From contig NZ_JAOBTQ010000001.1 of NCBI RefSeq assembly GCF_033366695.1, positions 6,572,001 through 6,636,000 of the forward strand: a stretch of DNA of 64,000 nucleotides, given 5' to 3'. Below the pieces are notes generated by a model. That model saw nothing but the letters and a program-made list of their open reading frames with translations. It made no database searches and was not told the origin of the DNA. Below, piece by piece: positions 1 through 8,198 of the stretch; position 1 is the first letter of the stretch; every line of letters starts with the position of its first letter. Source of the stretch: Streptomyces sp. SCL15-4. GTDB taxonomy: Bacteria; Actinomycetota; Actinomycetes; Streptomycetales; Streptomycetaceae. The translations under genes and the position numbers were made by a program.

Positions 1-145
1 CCACCACGGCCGGGGTGTCCCACGGCGAGGCGAGCGCGGCCCGCTGCTCCTCGGCGACCGCCTCGGCCGGATAGACGTGCTCGTCCATGAAGGCGAGCAG
101 CCGGGCGCGCAGCTCTTCCGTACGCGCGTCGAACGCGAAGTCCAT
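1..145 (-). CDS. Acyl-CoA dehydrogenase, N-terminal fragment cut by the window edge
   Basis: Only the first 48 codons are present; the rest lies beyond base 1. The reverse-strand reading begins MDFAFDARTEELRARLLAFM and continues with DEHVYPAE, the usual amino-terminal helix of FAD-dependent acyl-CoA dehydrogenases, especially the ACAD10/11-like group. It starts four bases after the stop of the phosphotransferase gene, so the two are co-transcribed. This pairing of a phosphotransferase-fold protein with an acyl-CoA dehydrogenase is common in actinobacteria and corresponds to domains fused in animal ACAD10/ACAD11, which suggests catabolism of hydroxylated or unusual acyl-CoAs. The substrate is not inferable. 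The assignment rests on a short fragment plus context. Confidence 0.72.
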   Translation of the reverse strand, partial: MDFAFDARTEELRARLLAFMDEHVYPAEAVAEEQRAALASPWDTPAVV

Positions 146-149
146 GGGG

Positions 150-1172
150 TCAGCCTTCCTGAAGGGTGGTCAGTCCGTGGTGGATGAAGACGGGAACGAG
201 GTCGCCGATGCGGTCGAAGCCACGGCCGACCGTCTGGCCGAGCGTGTAGCGGTAGTGGATGCCCTCCAGGATCACGGCGAGCTTGAACCAGGCGAACGCC
301 TCGTACCAGGAGACGGCCGACACGTCCCGTCCCGAGCGCTCGGCGTACCGCTCGACCAGCTCCCGGGGCGAGGGGTGTCCGGGCGCCTCGGCGGTCGTGG
401 AGACGGGGGAGTCGGGCATGCCCAGCGGACGGCTGTACATCACCAGCAGGCCGAGGTCGGTCAGCGGGTCGCCGAGCGTGGACATCTCCCAGTCGAGGAC
501 CGCCTTGATCCTGTCGTCGTCGCCGATCAGGACGTTGTCCAGGCGGTAGTCGCCGTGCACGACGGCCGGGGCGGGGGAGGCGGGCAGGGCGCGGCCGAGC
601 GCCGCGTGCAGCTCGTCGATGCCCGCCAGGTCGCGGTTGCGGGAGGCGTCCAGCTGCTTGCCCCAGCGGCGCAGCTGCCGGTCCAGGAAGCCCTCCGGGC
701 GGCCGAAGTCGGCGAGCCGCACCTCCGCCGGGTCCACGGCGTGCAGGTCGACCAGCGTGTCCACCAGGGACAGCACCGCGTCGCGGGTGCGCTCCGGGCC
801 GAGCGGGACGAGCTGGTCGGCGGTGCGGTACGGGGTGCCCTCGACGAACTCCATCACGTAGAAGGGAGCCCCGAGCACCTCCTCGTCCTCGCACAGCAGC
901 ACCGGACGCGGCACCGGCACCCGGGTGGGGTACAGGGCGCTGATCACCCGGTGTTCGCGTCTCATGTCGTGCGCGGTGGCCAGCACGTGGCCGAGCGGAG
1001 GGCGGCGGACGACCCACCGCGAGCGGGCGTCGGAGAGCGCGTAGGTGAGGTTCGACCGTCCGCCCTCGATCAGCCGTCCGGTCAGCGGACCGTGCACCAG
1101 ACCGGGGCGCTCGCGGTCGAGCAGGGCGCGCAGCCGGTCCAGGTCCAGCCCGGGCGGGTGGTCGGCGCTCAT
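150..1172 (-). CDS. Phosphotransferase family protein (ACAD10/11-type kinase fold)
   Basis: A 340-aa member of the aminoglycoside-phosphotransferase/choline-kinase fold. The catalytic loop VVHGDYRLDNVLI lies near residue 205, and the metal-binding motif DWEMSTLGDPLTDLG about 20 residues later. An ATP-binding N-lobe contains the GGRSNLTY loop. ATG is preceded by AGGAG at a good distance. It ends four bases before an acyl-CoA dehydrogenase start. By analogy with ACAD10/11 it probably phosphorylates a hydroxyacyl-CoA intermediate that the dehydrogenase partner then processes; that role is inference. Antibiotic resistance is less likely given the partner. A palindrome at 1216-1227 just upstream may be its operator. 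Confidence 0.85.
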   Translation of the reverse strand: MSADHPPGLDLDRLRALLDRERPGLVHGPLTGRLIEGGRSNLTYALSDARSRWVVRRPPLGHVLATAHDMRREHRVISALYPTRVPVPRPVLLCEDEEVLGAPFYVMEFVEGTPYRTADQLVPLGPERTRDAVLSLVDTLVDLHAVDPAEVRLADFGRPEGFLDRQLRRWGKQLDASRNRDLAGIDELHAALGRALPASPAPAVVHGDYRLDNVLIGDDDRIKAVLDWEMSTLGDPLTDLGLLVMYSRPLGMPDSPVSTTAEAPGHPSPRELVERYAERSGRDVSAVSWYEAFAWFKLAVILEGIHYRYTLGQTVGRGFDRIGDLVPVFIHHGLTTLQEG

Positions 1173-1215
1173 ACATCACTCCTAGGGACGGGTGAACAGG
1201 ACCAGACTCATGATG

Positions 1216-1227
1216 CCGACCGGTCGG
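1216..1227. promoter_or_regulatory. Palindromic operator candidate, TetR type
   Basis: The perfect palindrome CCGACCGGTCGG lies about 45 bases upstream of the phosphotransferase start and in the leader of the divergent oxidoreductase. Palindromes of this look are typical TetR/AcrR operators in actinobacteria, often before fatty-acid catabolism genes. The 10-mer ACCGGTCGGT within it recurs at 3078-3087, ahead of the DUF202 gene. No regulator gene is adjacent in the window. Confidence 0.4.
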
Positions 1228-1408
1228 TATGCCGTCCAGTGCAGGAGGGAAGATCGCGCCCGACGTGACACGGCCCACGATAAGCCCGCGGGCTGGCGGA
1301 GGGTGGTCATGGCGCTCATCTGAGGGGGTACGGGGTGGGGACGAACGACGGCCGCGCGCCGGACGGTCCCGGTTGCGTGGCGGACGAGTACCCCGGAGGG
1401 TCGAGGGC

Positions 1409-2353
1409 ATGAAGGGCATCAGCTACCGCCGCTACGGCGGACCCGAGGTGTTGGAGTACGGCGAGCTGCGCGACCCGAAGGTGGGTCCCGACCAGGTGCT
1501 GGTCGAGGTGCGCGCGGCGGCCGTCAACCCGGTCGACTGGAAGTGCCGCGAGGGCTACCTGGACCCGGTGCTGGACGCCGTCTTCCCGGTGGTCCCCGGC
1601 TGGGACGTCAGCGGGGTCGTGGTCCGGCCCGGCCCCTCGGTCACCGAGTTCTCGCCCGGCGACGAGGTCATCGGCTACGTCCGCGAGGACTTCCTCTCCC
1701 GGGGCACCTGCGCCGAGTACGTGGCCGCACCCGTGCGCACCCTGGCCCGCAAGCCGCGGTCGCTGTCCTTCGAGGAGGCCGCCGGACTCCCGCTGGCCGG
1801 CCTCACCGCCTACCAGGTGCTGGTCAAGGCCCTGGAGGTCAAGCGGGGCGAGACCGTCCTGGTGCACGCGGCGGCCGGCGGCGTCGGCTCGCTCGCCGTC
1901 CAGATCGCCGCCCACCTCGGCGCCCGGGTCCTCGGCACGGCGGGCGAGGCCAACCACGACTACGTCCGCTCCCTGGGCGGCGAGCCCGTGGCCTACGGCG
2001 AGGGCCTGACGGAACGGGTGCGGGGGCTCGCGCCGGAAGGGGTGGACGCGGTCTTCGACACCGTCGGCGGCGACACGCTGAAGGTCTCGGCCAACCTGCT
2101 CGCCCCGGAGGGCCGGCTCGCCTCGATCGCCGACCAGGAGGTGCGGGAGTACGGCGGCCGGTACGTCTTCGTCCGCCCGGACCCCGAGGACCTCGCGTGC
2201 CTGTCGGAGTGGGCCGACCAGGGCGTCCTGTCCGTCCACGTCCAGGAGACGTTCCCCCTGGACCGCACGGCGGACGCCCACCGCCTGAACCAGGAGGGCC
2301 ACACCCGCGGCAAGATCGTGGTCACGGTGGAACGGGAACCGGGGCGGGGCTAG
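1409..2353 (+). CDS. NADP-dependent zinc-less oxidoreductase, quinone oxidoreductase (MDR) family
   Basis: A 314-aa medium-chain dehydrogenase/reductase. It has an amino-terminal GroES-like domain (MKGISYRRYGGPEVLEYGEL), the family loop AAAVNPVDWKCREG, and a Rossmann domain with the nucleotide motif VHAAAGGVGSLAVQIAAHLGA near residue 150. Zinc-ligand cysteines of the alcohol dehydrogenases are absent, as expected for quinone oxidoreductases. The ATG at 1409 is preceded by GGAGG; an open frame continues upstream to 1229 but lacks family sequence. The stop overlaps the stop of the convergent DUF202 gene. It reduces quinones or enones with NADPH in the cytosol; the exact substrate is unknown. 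Confidence 0.88.
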   Translation: MKGISYRRYGGPEVLEYGELRDPKVGPDQVLVEVRAAAVNPVDWKCREGYLDPVLDAVFPVVPGWDVSGVVVRPGPSVTEFSPGDEVIGYVREDFLSRGTCAEYVAAPVRTLARKPRSLSFEEAAGLPLAGLTAYQVLVKALEVKRGETVLVHAAAGGVGSLAVQIAAHLGARVLGTAGEANHDYVRSLGGEPVAYGEGLTERVRGLAPEGVDAVFDTVGGDTLKVSANLLAPEGRLASIADQEVREYGGRYVFVRPDPEDLACLSEWADQGVLSVHVQETFPLDRTADAHRLNQEGHTRGKIVVTVEREPGRG

Positions 2354-2676
2354 AGCACCAGCACCGCCGCGCACACCGCGAGCGCGACCGCGCACAGGAC
2401 CGCCGCCGTCGCCTGCCGGGGGGTCAGCGCGGGCGGGCGGGGCGTCGTGGACAGGGCGCGCAGGCGGGAGTGGGCCACCGCGAGGAAGCCCAGCCACAGC
2501 GCGCAGCACACCGCGCACGCGAGGACGCCGGCCGCCGACGGCCCGCCGTGCAGCGCGGTCTTCAGGGCCAGCACCGTGGCCACGGCGGACGACAGTGTCG
2601 TACGCCGCCAGGCCAGCCGGGTGCGTTCGGGCTGGAGCCCGGGATCCCGGACCACCGCCTCCGGGGCCGCCGTCAC
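2350..2676 (-). CDS. DUF202 family small membrane protein, second of pair
   Basis: A 108-aa protein with the DUF202 signature LQPERTRLAWRRTTLS followed by three hydrophobic segments. Translation probably begins at GTG 2674-2676, which overlaps the TGA of the upstream DUF202 gene by four bases and has a GGGAGGG ribosome site, so the two are translationally coupled. Its TAG overlaps the TAG of the convergent oxidoreductase. DUF202 proteins (YidH-like) are inner-membrane proteins of unknown biochemical role. The coupled pair may form a heteromeric complex; that is inference. Confidence 0.8.
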   Translation of the reverse strand: MTAAPEAVVRDPGLQPERTRLAWRRTTLSSAVATVLALKTALHGGPSAAGVLACAVCCALWLGFLAVAHSRLRALSTTPRPPALTPRQATAAVLCAVALAVCAAVLVL

Positions 2677-3065
2677 CCCTCCCACCCCACCAGCACCACC
2701 ACGACCATCGCGACCGCCACCGCCGCCACGACCAGGCTCAGCAGCACCGGGAACCGGGAGGCGGGCAGGTCCTCGCCGCGCCGCATCGCCCGCTCGCAGC
2801 GCACCCAGTGGTTCACCGCCCGAAGAGAGCACAGCACCCCGGCGGCGAGCAGCGCGAGCGCCAGCCCGGCCCGCCAGGCCCAGCGCAGGTCGGGCAGGAA
2901 CTGGTCCACCGCGAATCCGCCGCCGATCAGCGCCAGCGCGGTGCGCAGCCAGGCGAGGAAGGTCCGCTCGTTGGCGAGCGAGAACCGGTAGTCGGGCGTG
3001 CCGCCTTCCTCCCGCACCCGCTCCGGCGCGAACCACAGCCGGATGTTCCGTACGAATCCGCTCAC
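2673..3065 (-). CDS. DUF202 (YidH-like) membrane protein, first of pair
   Basis: A 130-aa protein with the family core PDYRFSLANERTFLAWLRTA near residue 25, followed by three membrane segments at about 40-60, 68-86 and 108-128. The amino-terminal part is charged and probably cytoplasmic. The gene sits directly before a second DUF202 gene with a GTGA overlap. No function is established for the family beyond membrane location. Confidence 0.85.
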   Translation of the reverse strand: MSGFVRNIRLWFAPERVREEGGTPDYRFSLANERTFLAWLRTALALIGGGFAVDQFLPDLRWAWRAGLALALLAAGVLCSLRAVNHWVRCERAMRRGEDLPASRFPVLLSLVVAAVAVAMVVVVLVGWEG

Positions 3066-3086
3066 CAGGCCGACCTTACCGGTCGG

Positions 3087-3611
3087 TCACCCGGCCGCCC
3101 GGAACGCCCGCAGCCGCTCGTACGCCGCCAGTCCGTCCGGCACCCACTCCCAGCTGCCGAGCCGCCGCTCGACCTCCTCCTCGGGCAGGAAGGCGTGCCA
3201 CTGGACCTCCTCCGCCTGCGGGCGCACGGGCAGGTCGCAGCGCACCTCGTACACCGCCGACCACCAGCTGTTCCCGGCGCCGTCGTCGTAGAGGAACTTG
3301 AACAGGTACGCCGGCCGCGGCAGCCCGCCGACGCCCAGCTCCTCCTCGGCCTCGCGCAGCGCCGCCTCGTCGTAGGACTCGCCCGCGCCGACGACTCCGC
3401 CGACGAACATGTCGTACAGGGAGGGGAACACCAGCTTGGTCGCCGTGCGCCGGTGCACGAAGAGCCGGCCGGCCGCGTCCCGGGCCTGGACGAACACGCA
3501 GCGGTGGCGCAGCCCGCGGGCGTACACCTCGCCGCGCGGACGCCGGTCGACGACCCGGTCGTGCTCGTCGACGATGTCGAGGATCTCATCAGCAGGATTC
3601 ACACCCGCCAT
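3087..3611 (-). CDS. Nudix hydrolase
   Basis: A 174-aa protein with a complete Nudix box: GAGESYDEAALREAEEELGV fits G-x5-E-x7-REUxEExGU near residue 90. The amino terminus (DEILDIVDEHDRVV) and overall shape resemble isopentenyl-diphosphate isomerase/YfcD-type Nudix proteins, which hydrolyse nucleoside diphosphate-linked substrates. The substrate cannot be read from the sequence. It lies 21 bases upstream of the DUF202 pair in the same direction and may share its transcript. Confidence 0.9.
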   Translation of the reverse strand: MAGVNPADEILDIVDEHDRVVDRRPRGEVYARGLRHRCVFVQARDAAGRLFVHRRTATKLVFPSLYDMFVGGVVGAGESYDEAALREAEEELGVGGLPRPAYLFKFLYDDGAGNSWWSAVYEVRCDLPVRPQAEEVQWHAFLPEEEVERRLGSWEWVPDGLAAYERLRAFRAAG

Positions 3612-3662
3612 CCAAGCAGGGCTGCCGAGGAAGGGCGGGACGTGTTCGGGCAGGGGGGCGGG

Positions 3663-4577
3663 TCAGCGCCGTTGGAGGTCGGGGGTCTCCGGTTCCGGCT
3701 CGCCCGTGCCGCACGGCATCGCCGGATGCAGGCCGAGCAGCACGATGCCGGCCACCACGGCCGCGAGCCCGGCCGCCTCCCAGGCCAGCGCCCCGGTGTC
3801 GGTGCGCAGCCGGTCCCCGAGGAAGCCCACTCCGCACAGGATGCCGGCCAGCGGCTCCGCCGCGGTGAGCGCGGGCAGCGACATGCGCAGCGGGGCCGTC
3901 TCGAACGCGCTCTGCACCAGCACCAGCCCGGTGACCCCGCAGGCCACCACGCCGTACGGCTGCCAGCCGGTGAGCAGCCCGGTCAGGCCGCCGTCGGAGA
4001 AGCGGGTGCCGCTCACCCGGGTGAGCGCGTCCTGGACGCCGTACAGCAGCCCGGCCGCCAGCGCCAGCAGCACCGGGCCGCCGCTCAGCCGGGAGCGTTT
4101 GCCGTACGTCGTCAGGAGCAGGGCCGTACCCACCACCACGCCGATGATCAGCCAGTGCCGCAGCGGATCGGTGACGGCCGTGCCGGAGCGCGGCTCGCCC
4201 GCCATGATGAACGCGCTGACCCCGCCCGCGAGCAGCAGCAGACCGGCCCAGCCCTGGCGGCCGAGCGGCTGTCCGCTCTGGTGCCGGGAGAGCGCGAGGG
4301 CGAACAGCAGGTTGGTCGCGAGCAGCGGCTCCACCAGCGAGATCTCGCCCTTGCCGAGGGCGACGGCACCCAGCACCATGCCGGCCACCATCAGCGCGAG
4401 GCCGCCCAGCCAGCGCGGTATCCGCATCAGGTCGAGCAGCAGCCGGAAGGAGAGGAAGTCGTTGAGCGGCGCCCGCTGCGCCGCGTTCTGCTGGAGTACG
4501 AATCCGAAGCCCAGGCAGCAGGCCGCGCTCACGGCGAGAAGCAGAACCAGAACGGACACGCTGTGTACCTCGATCAT
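3663..4577 (-). CDS. EamA/DMT family transporter
   Basis: A roughly 304-aa polytopic membrane protein with nine or ten hydrophobic segments arranged as two similar halves, as in drug/metabolite transporters. The second half carries the helix-end pattern PLAGILCGVGFLGDRL seen in EamA proteins. I chose the ATG at 4575-4577 (MIEVHSVSVLVLLLAV) because it directly precedes the first helix; the open frame continues upstream to 4832 with non-membrane, proline-rich sequence. Probable small-metabolite exporter of unknown substrate. Confidence 0.82.
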   Translation of the reverse strand: MIEVHSVSVLVLLLAVSAACCLGFGFVLQQNAAQRAPLNDFLSFRLLLDLMRIPRWLGGLALMVAGMVLGAVALGKGEISLVEPLLATNLLFALALSRHQSGQPLGRQGWAGLLLLAGGVSAFIMAGEPRSGTAVTDPLRHWLIIGVVVGTALLLTTYGKRSRLSGGPVLLALAAGLLYGVQDALTRVSGTRFSDGGLTGLLTGWQPYGVVACGVTGLVLVQSAFETAPLRMSLPALTAAEPLAGILCGVGFLGDRLRTDTGALAWEAAGLAAVVAGIVLLGLHPAMPCGTGEPEPETPDLQRR

Positions 4578-4953
4578 CCGGCCGGACCACGGGCGGGTAG
4601 TGGCCGACTGTAGCGGTAAGGGGACAGCAATGCCCCGGAAGTACCCGGAACCGGGCGGTTGCACGCCATGGTCCGCAACCCGGGCGCGGAGCGCCATGGC
4701 GCACGCCACATCCGCGCCACCGATCCCGGGGCGCGCGGCCCGGTACGGCGGGGCGCGAGGGCATGGCATACGCCACAGGGAATTCCCCGCGTTCACACCC
4801 GTGACGGGGCCCACCTGCGCGGGAGGGTCCAAGTGGCCCTCCGGTCAGGGAAGTTGAAGGTGTTACCAGCCTCGTTCCGCTTGACGCGACCCTTGGTGGG
4901 GGGTTTGCTGTGCGTGATCGGTCGATGGCAGCCCGAGAAACAGGAAGCCCGCG
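4578..4953. other. Intergenic region between divergent transporter and helical-repeat genes
   Basis: A 376-base stretch between divergent genes, expected to hold both promoters. It contains repeated CGCCATGG-type words around 4665-4700 but no coding pattern I trust. No clear -35/-10 pair or RNA gene was recognised. Confidence 0.4.
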
Positions 4954-5934
4954 GTGCCCCCTTCCCCGCCTCTGCTCGGCGCACGCCGGGCCGCAACGGT
5001 CCCGTCCGGCGACGGTGTCCCCGGCGCCCGCGATGCCTTCGACGCCGCCCTCGACGACGCCGAACTGCGCACCGCCCGCGCGGCCCTCGCCCAGGGCCGC
5101 CGGCAGGCCGCCCGCTCCCTGCTGGTGCACACCGGCGACGACTGGGACCGCCGCGGCCACCGCCTCACCGTCCTCGCCCGGGACCCCCGGGCCACCGCCT
5201 GGGCGGACGACTGGCTGGCCGCCGAGCCCGGCTGCGCCGACGCCGCCGCCCTGAGGGCCCTGGCCCTGGTCCACCGGGCCGTACGCGGCGAGGAGGACCC
5301 CGGCCGGGCCCGCGACTCCTGCGCCACGGCCGCCGCGCTCGCCCCCGCCGACCCCACCCCCTGGTTAGGGCTGCTCCTGCTCGCCCGCGCCGTCGGCCCG
5401 GAGAGCGCCCTGCTCGGCGCGTTCGCCGAGCTGCGCCACCGCCACCCCGAGCACCACCACGCCCACCACCTGCTGATCGCCTGCCTCGCCGAACGGCCCG
5501 GGTGCGACGCCCGCGCCGAGGCCCACGAGGTGTACGACGCCGCCGAACTGGCCGCCGCCGAGGCCCCCGCCGACTCCCCGCTGGCCGTCCTGCCGGTGAT
5601 CGCCTACGCCGAGCGGTACCGGGTCCTCGCCGCCACCGGCCTGGCCCCCGCCGACCCGGCCGCCTCCCGGCACTGGTGCGGCCCGAGGGCCCGGAGCGTG
5701 CTGTGCGCCTCCTTCGACTGGTGGCTGGAGTGGGAGCACGACGAGCACCCGCGCCGCCTCATCGACCTCAACCACCTGGCCTTCGCCCTGTCCTGCGCCG
5801 GCCGCCCGGCCGAGGCGGCGGCCCTGTTCCAGCGCATCGGCGACCACGCCACCCCGGCCCCCTGGTCCTATGCCCACCGGGACCCGCTGACGGCCTTCCG
5901 CACCGCCCGCGCCCACGCGCTCGGCCACCGCTGA
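4954..5934 (+). CDS. Conserved hypothetical protein with TPR-like helical repeats
   Basis: A 326-aa soluble alanine-rich protein built of helical pairs resembling degenerate tetratricopeptide repeats (for example LAAEPGCADAAALRALALVH, and AFALSCAGRPAEAAALFQRI near residue 280). The probable start is GTG 4954 with AGGA 12 bases upstream. No catalytic motif was seen. Related proteins in streptomycetes are annotated only as hypothetical, and a scaffolding role is a guess. It converges on the gluconate permease gene and is separated from it by a strong terminator. Confidence 0.7.
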   Translation: MPPSPPLLGARRAATVPSGDGVPGARDAFDAALDDAELRTARAALAQGRRQAARSLLVHTGDDWDRRGHRLTVLARDPRATAWADDWLAAEPGCADAAALRALALVHRAVRGEEDPGRARDSCATAAALAPADPTPWLGLLLLARAVGPESALLGAFAELRHRHPEHHHAHHLLIACLAERPGCDARAEAHEVYDAAELAAAEAPADSPLAVLPVIAYAERYRVLAATGLAPADPAASRHWCGPRARSVLCASFDWWLEWEHDEHPRRLIDLNHLAFALSCAGRPAEAAALFQRIGDHATPAPWSYAHRDPLTAFRTARAHALGHR

Positions 5935-5987
5935 CGAAGCGGAGAGCGCGAGCGCGGACGACGAGGCGGAAAGCGCGAAGGCCGGCC

Positions 5988-6018
5988 CGCCGGCCGCGGG
6001 GAAGCCCCGCGGCCGGCG
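5988..6018. terminator. Bidirectional hairpin terminator
   Basis: A perfect 14-bp stem (5988-6001 with 6005-6018) and a 3-base loop, between two convergent genes. There is no U-run, as is common for Streptomyces terminators. Confidence 0.75.
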
Positions 6019-6095
6019 AGCCGGCACTCCGTGGCGCGCCCGGCCGGCGGGCGCCGTGGCGACCCGGACCGACGCGCTTCTGGACGATCGCGTCC

Positions 6096-7493
6096 CTAGA
6101 CGATCAGGGACAGCAGCAGCACCAGACCGCCCGCGACCACCGAGATGATCGTCTCCATCAGCGACCAGGTCTTGACGGTCTGCCCGACCTTCAGCCCGAA
6201 GTACTCCTTCACCAGCCAGAAACCGGCGTCGTTGACATGGCTGAAGAAGAGCGAGCCCGCGCCGATGGCGAGGACCAGCAGGGCCGTGTGGGCGGTCGAC
6301 ATGTCGGCCGCGAGCGGTGCCACCAGGCCGGCCGCCGAGACCGTCGCCACCGTCGCCGAGCCGGTCGCCAGCCGGATCGCCACCGCGATCAGCCAGGCCA
6401 GCAGCAGTGCCGGGATCGACCAGTCCCGCGAGATGTCCAGGATCATCTGGCCCACGCCGGAGTCGATCAGCGTCTGCTTGAAGCCGCCGCCCGCGCCGAC
6501 GATCAGCAGGATGCCGGCGATGGGCATCAGGCCCTTCTCCACGGTCTGCTGGAGCCGGTCCCGGGTGAACCCGGCGGGCCGGCCCAGCGTGAAGAAGCCG
6601 ACGATCACGGCGGCGAGCAGGGCGATCAGCGGGGAGCCGACGACGTCGAAGACGCGCTGGGTGTGGTCCGCGGGGTCGTCGACGACGATGTCCACCAGCG
6701 CCTTGGCCAGCATCAGCACCACCGGCAGCAGCATGGTGGCGAGCGTCGGACCGAAGCCCGGACGGCGCTCCACCTGCTCCGAGGCGCGCTGCGGCAGCAT
6801 CCGGTCGGGGGCGGGCACGTCCACCCAGCGGGCCGCGACCTTGGAGAACAGCGGGCCGGCGATGATCACGGTCGGGACGGCGACCACGATGCCGAGCGCC
6901 AGGGTCACGCCCAGGTTGGCCTTCACCGCGTCGATGGCGACCAGCGGACCGGGGTGCGGCGGGATCAGGCCGTGCATCACGGACAGACCGGCCAGCGCCG
7001 GGATGCCGATGCGCATCAGGGAGTAGTTGCCGCGCTTGGCGACCATCAGCACCACCGGGATCAGCAGCACGATGCCGACCTCGAAGAACAGCGGCAGGCC
7101 GACCACGGAGGCGATCAGCACCATCGCCCACGGCATCGCCCGCCCGCCGGCCCTGGCCAGGATCGTGTCGACGATCTGGTCCGCGCCGCCGGAGTCGGCG
7201 AGCAGCTTGCCCAGGATCGCCCCGAGCGCGATCAGGACGCCCACGCCGGCCACCGTGGAGCCGAGCCCGGTGGTGAAGCTGGTGATGGCCTTGTCGAGCG
7301 GTGCCCCGGCGACCGCCCCGAGCGCCAGCGACCCGATGGTCAGCGCCAGGAAGGCGTGGAGCTTGAACTTGGTGATGAGCAGGACGATGAGGGCGATGCC
7401 CACCAGGACGGCGATGCCCAGCTGGGCGTGTCCGGCGGAGGTGATCGGCGGAGGGGCGTCCGCTGCCAGCATCTCGACGCTGAGTCTGGTCAC
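6096..7493 (-). CDS. gntP: Gluconate:H+ symporter, GntP family
   Basis: A 465-aa integral membrane protein with about twelve hydrophobic segments. Family features include GAILGKLLADSGGADQIVDT near residue 92, HGLIPPHPGPLVAI near 172 and a conserved GAGSLFFSHVNDAGFWLV near 415. It imports gluconate with protons. It lies 37 bases downstream of the gluconokinase gene on the same strand, with the regulator divergent, giving a classic gluconate-utilisation locus. Control is probably by the divergent GntR protein. Confidence 0.93.
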   Translation of the reverse strand: MTRLSVEMLAADAPPPITSAGHAQLGIAVLVGIALIVLLITKFKLHAFLALTIGSLALGAVAGAPLDKAITSFTTGLGSTVAGVGVLIALGAILGKLLADSGGADQIVDTILARAGGRAMPWAMVLIASVVGLPLFFEVGIVLLIPVVLMVAKRGNYSLMRIGIPALAGLSVMHGLIPPHPGPLVAIDAVKANLGVTLALGIVVAVPTVIIAGPLFSKVAARWVDVPAPDRMLPQRASEQVERRPGFGPTLATMLLPVVLMLAKALVDIVVDDPADHTQRVFDVVGSPLIALLAAVIVGFFTLGRPAGFTRDRLQQTVEKGLMPIAGILLIVGAGGGFKQTLIDSGVGQMILDISRDWSIPALLLAWLIAVAIRLATGSATVATVSAAGLVAPLAADMSTAHTALLVLAIGAGSLFFSHVNDAGFWLVKEYFGLKVGQTVKTWSLMETIISVVAGGLVLLLSLIV

Positions 7494-7530
7494 GGGGGTT
7501 TCCTTGCGGTTACAGGGGTTTCTGAGGGTG

Positions 7531-8058
7531 CTACTTGGAGCTGCCCGCGGGGTCGGGAAGCGTCGCGAGGGCCCGTACGGCGCGCTCGGTGATCTCCTCG
7601 GGGCCGCCGGCGACGTCCACGGCGACTCCCGCCTCGTCCGCCTGGAGCGGCTGGAGGGTGGCGAACTGCGAGTCCAGCAGCGCGGTCGGCATGAAGTGGC
7701 CCTGGCGCCGGGACATGCGTTCCTCGATCAGCCGCCGGTCGCCCGTCAGGTGCAGGAACACGATCCCGGGCGCCACGGCCCGCAGCCGGTCGCGGTACGA
7801 CCGCTTCAGCGCGGAGCTGCTGACCACTCCGCCCAGGCCGGCCCTGCCGTGCGCCCAGTGCCCGATGGCGTCCAGCCACGGCCACCGGTCGGCGTCGTCG
7901 AGCGGGATCCCGGCCGACATCTTGTCGATGTTGGCCTGCGGGTGGAAGTCGTCGCCCTCGGCGTACGGGACACCCAGCCGCGCGGCGAGCAAGGGACCGA
8001 TCGTGGTCTTGCCCGTCCCCGCGACGCCCATCACGACGACGACCTGGGGGGTTCGCAT
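7531..8058 (-). CDS. gntK: Gluconokinase
   Basis: A 175-aa P-loop kinase. Walker A is GVAGTGKTTI at residues 10-19, followed by the substrate motif EGDDFHPQANIDKMSAGIPLDD, then a lid region with SRRQGHFMPTALLDSQFATL, all diagnostic of the shikimate-kinase-like gluconokinases. It phosphorylates gluconate to 6-phosphogluconate for the pentose phosphate pathway. The start is taken at ATG 8056-8058 because the P-loop strand follows at once; the open frame extends to 8208 without homologous sequence. Probably co-transcribed with the permease. Confidence 0.95.
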   Translation of the reverse strand: MRTPQVVVVMGVAGTGKTTIGPLLAARLGVPYAEGDDFHPQANIDKMSAGIPLDDADRWPWLDAIGHWAHGRAGLGGVVSSSALKRSYRDRLRAVAPGIVFLHLTGDRRLIEERMSRRQGHFMPTALLDSQFATLQPLQADEAGVAVDVAGGPEEITERAVRALATLPDPAGSSK

Positions 8059-8123
8059 CACTGCCTCGCTGTCTTCCTCGACATCCGACGCCACTGCGGC
8101 GTCGCCACACTGAAACCCATTAG

Positions 8124-8189
8124 GTACGACGAATTCAAGAGACTGTGATGTATAAGTCTGACTTTTTATCTCTGTGATCCAAGTCGTAC
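8124..8189. promoter_or_regulatory. gnt divergent promoter/operator region with inverted repeats
   Basis: The 140-base region between the kinase and regulator starts is noticeably AT-richer than its surroundings. It holds AGACT (8140-8144) facing AGTCT (8155-8159), and outer arms GTACGAC (8124-8130) and GTCGTAC (8183-8189). These are plausible GntR operators controlling both directions; no experimental site is known to me. Confidence 0.45.
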
Positions 8190-8198
8190 GCTGAGTGC

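Noticed and set aside
150..1172. Aminoglycoside resistance gene
   Set aside because: The fold matches, but the co-transcribed acyl-CoA dehydrogenase and ACAD10/11-like sequence fit lipid catabolism better.
4659..7592. 977-codon plus-strand frame across the gluconate permease
   Set aside because: Overlaps two real genes in other frames and is dominated by Arg/Pro/Gly/His and Gln tracts.
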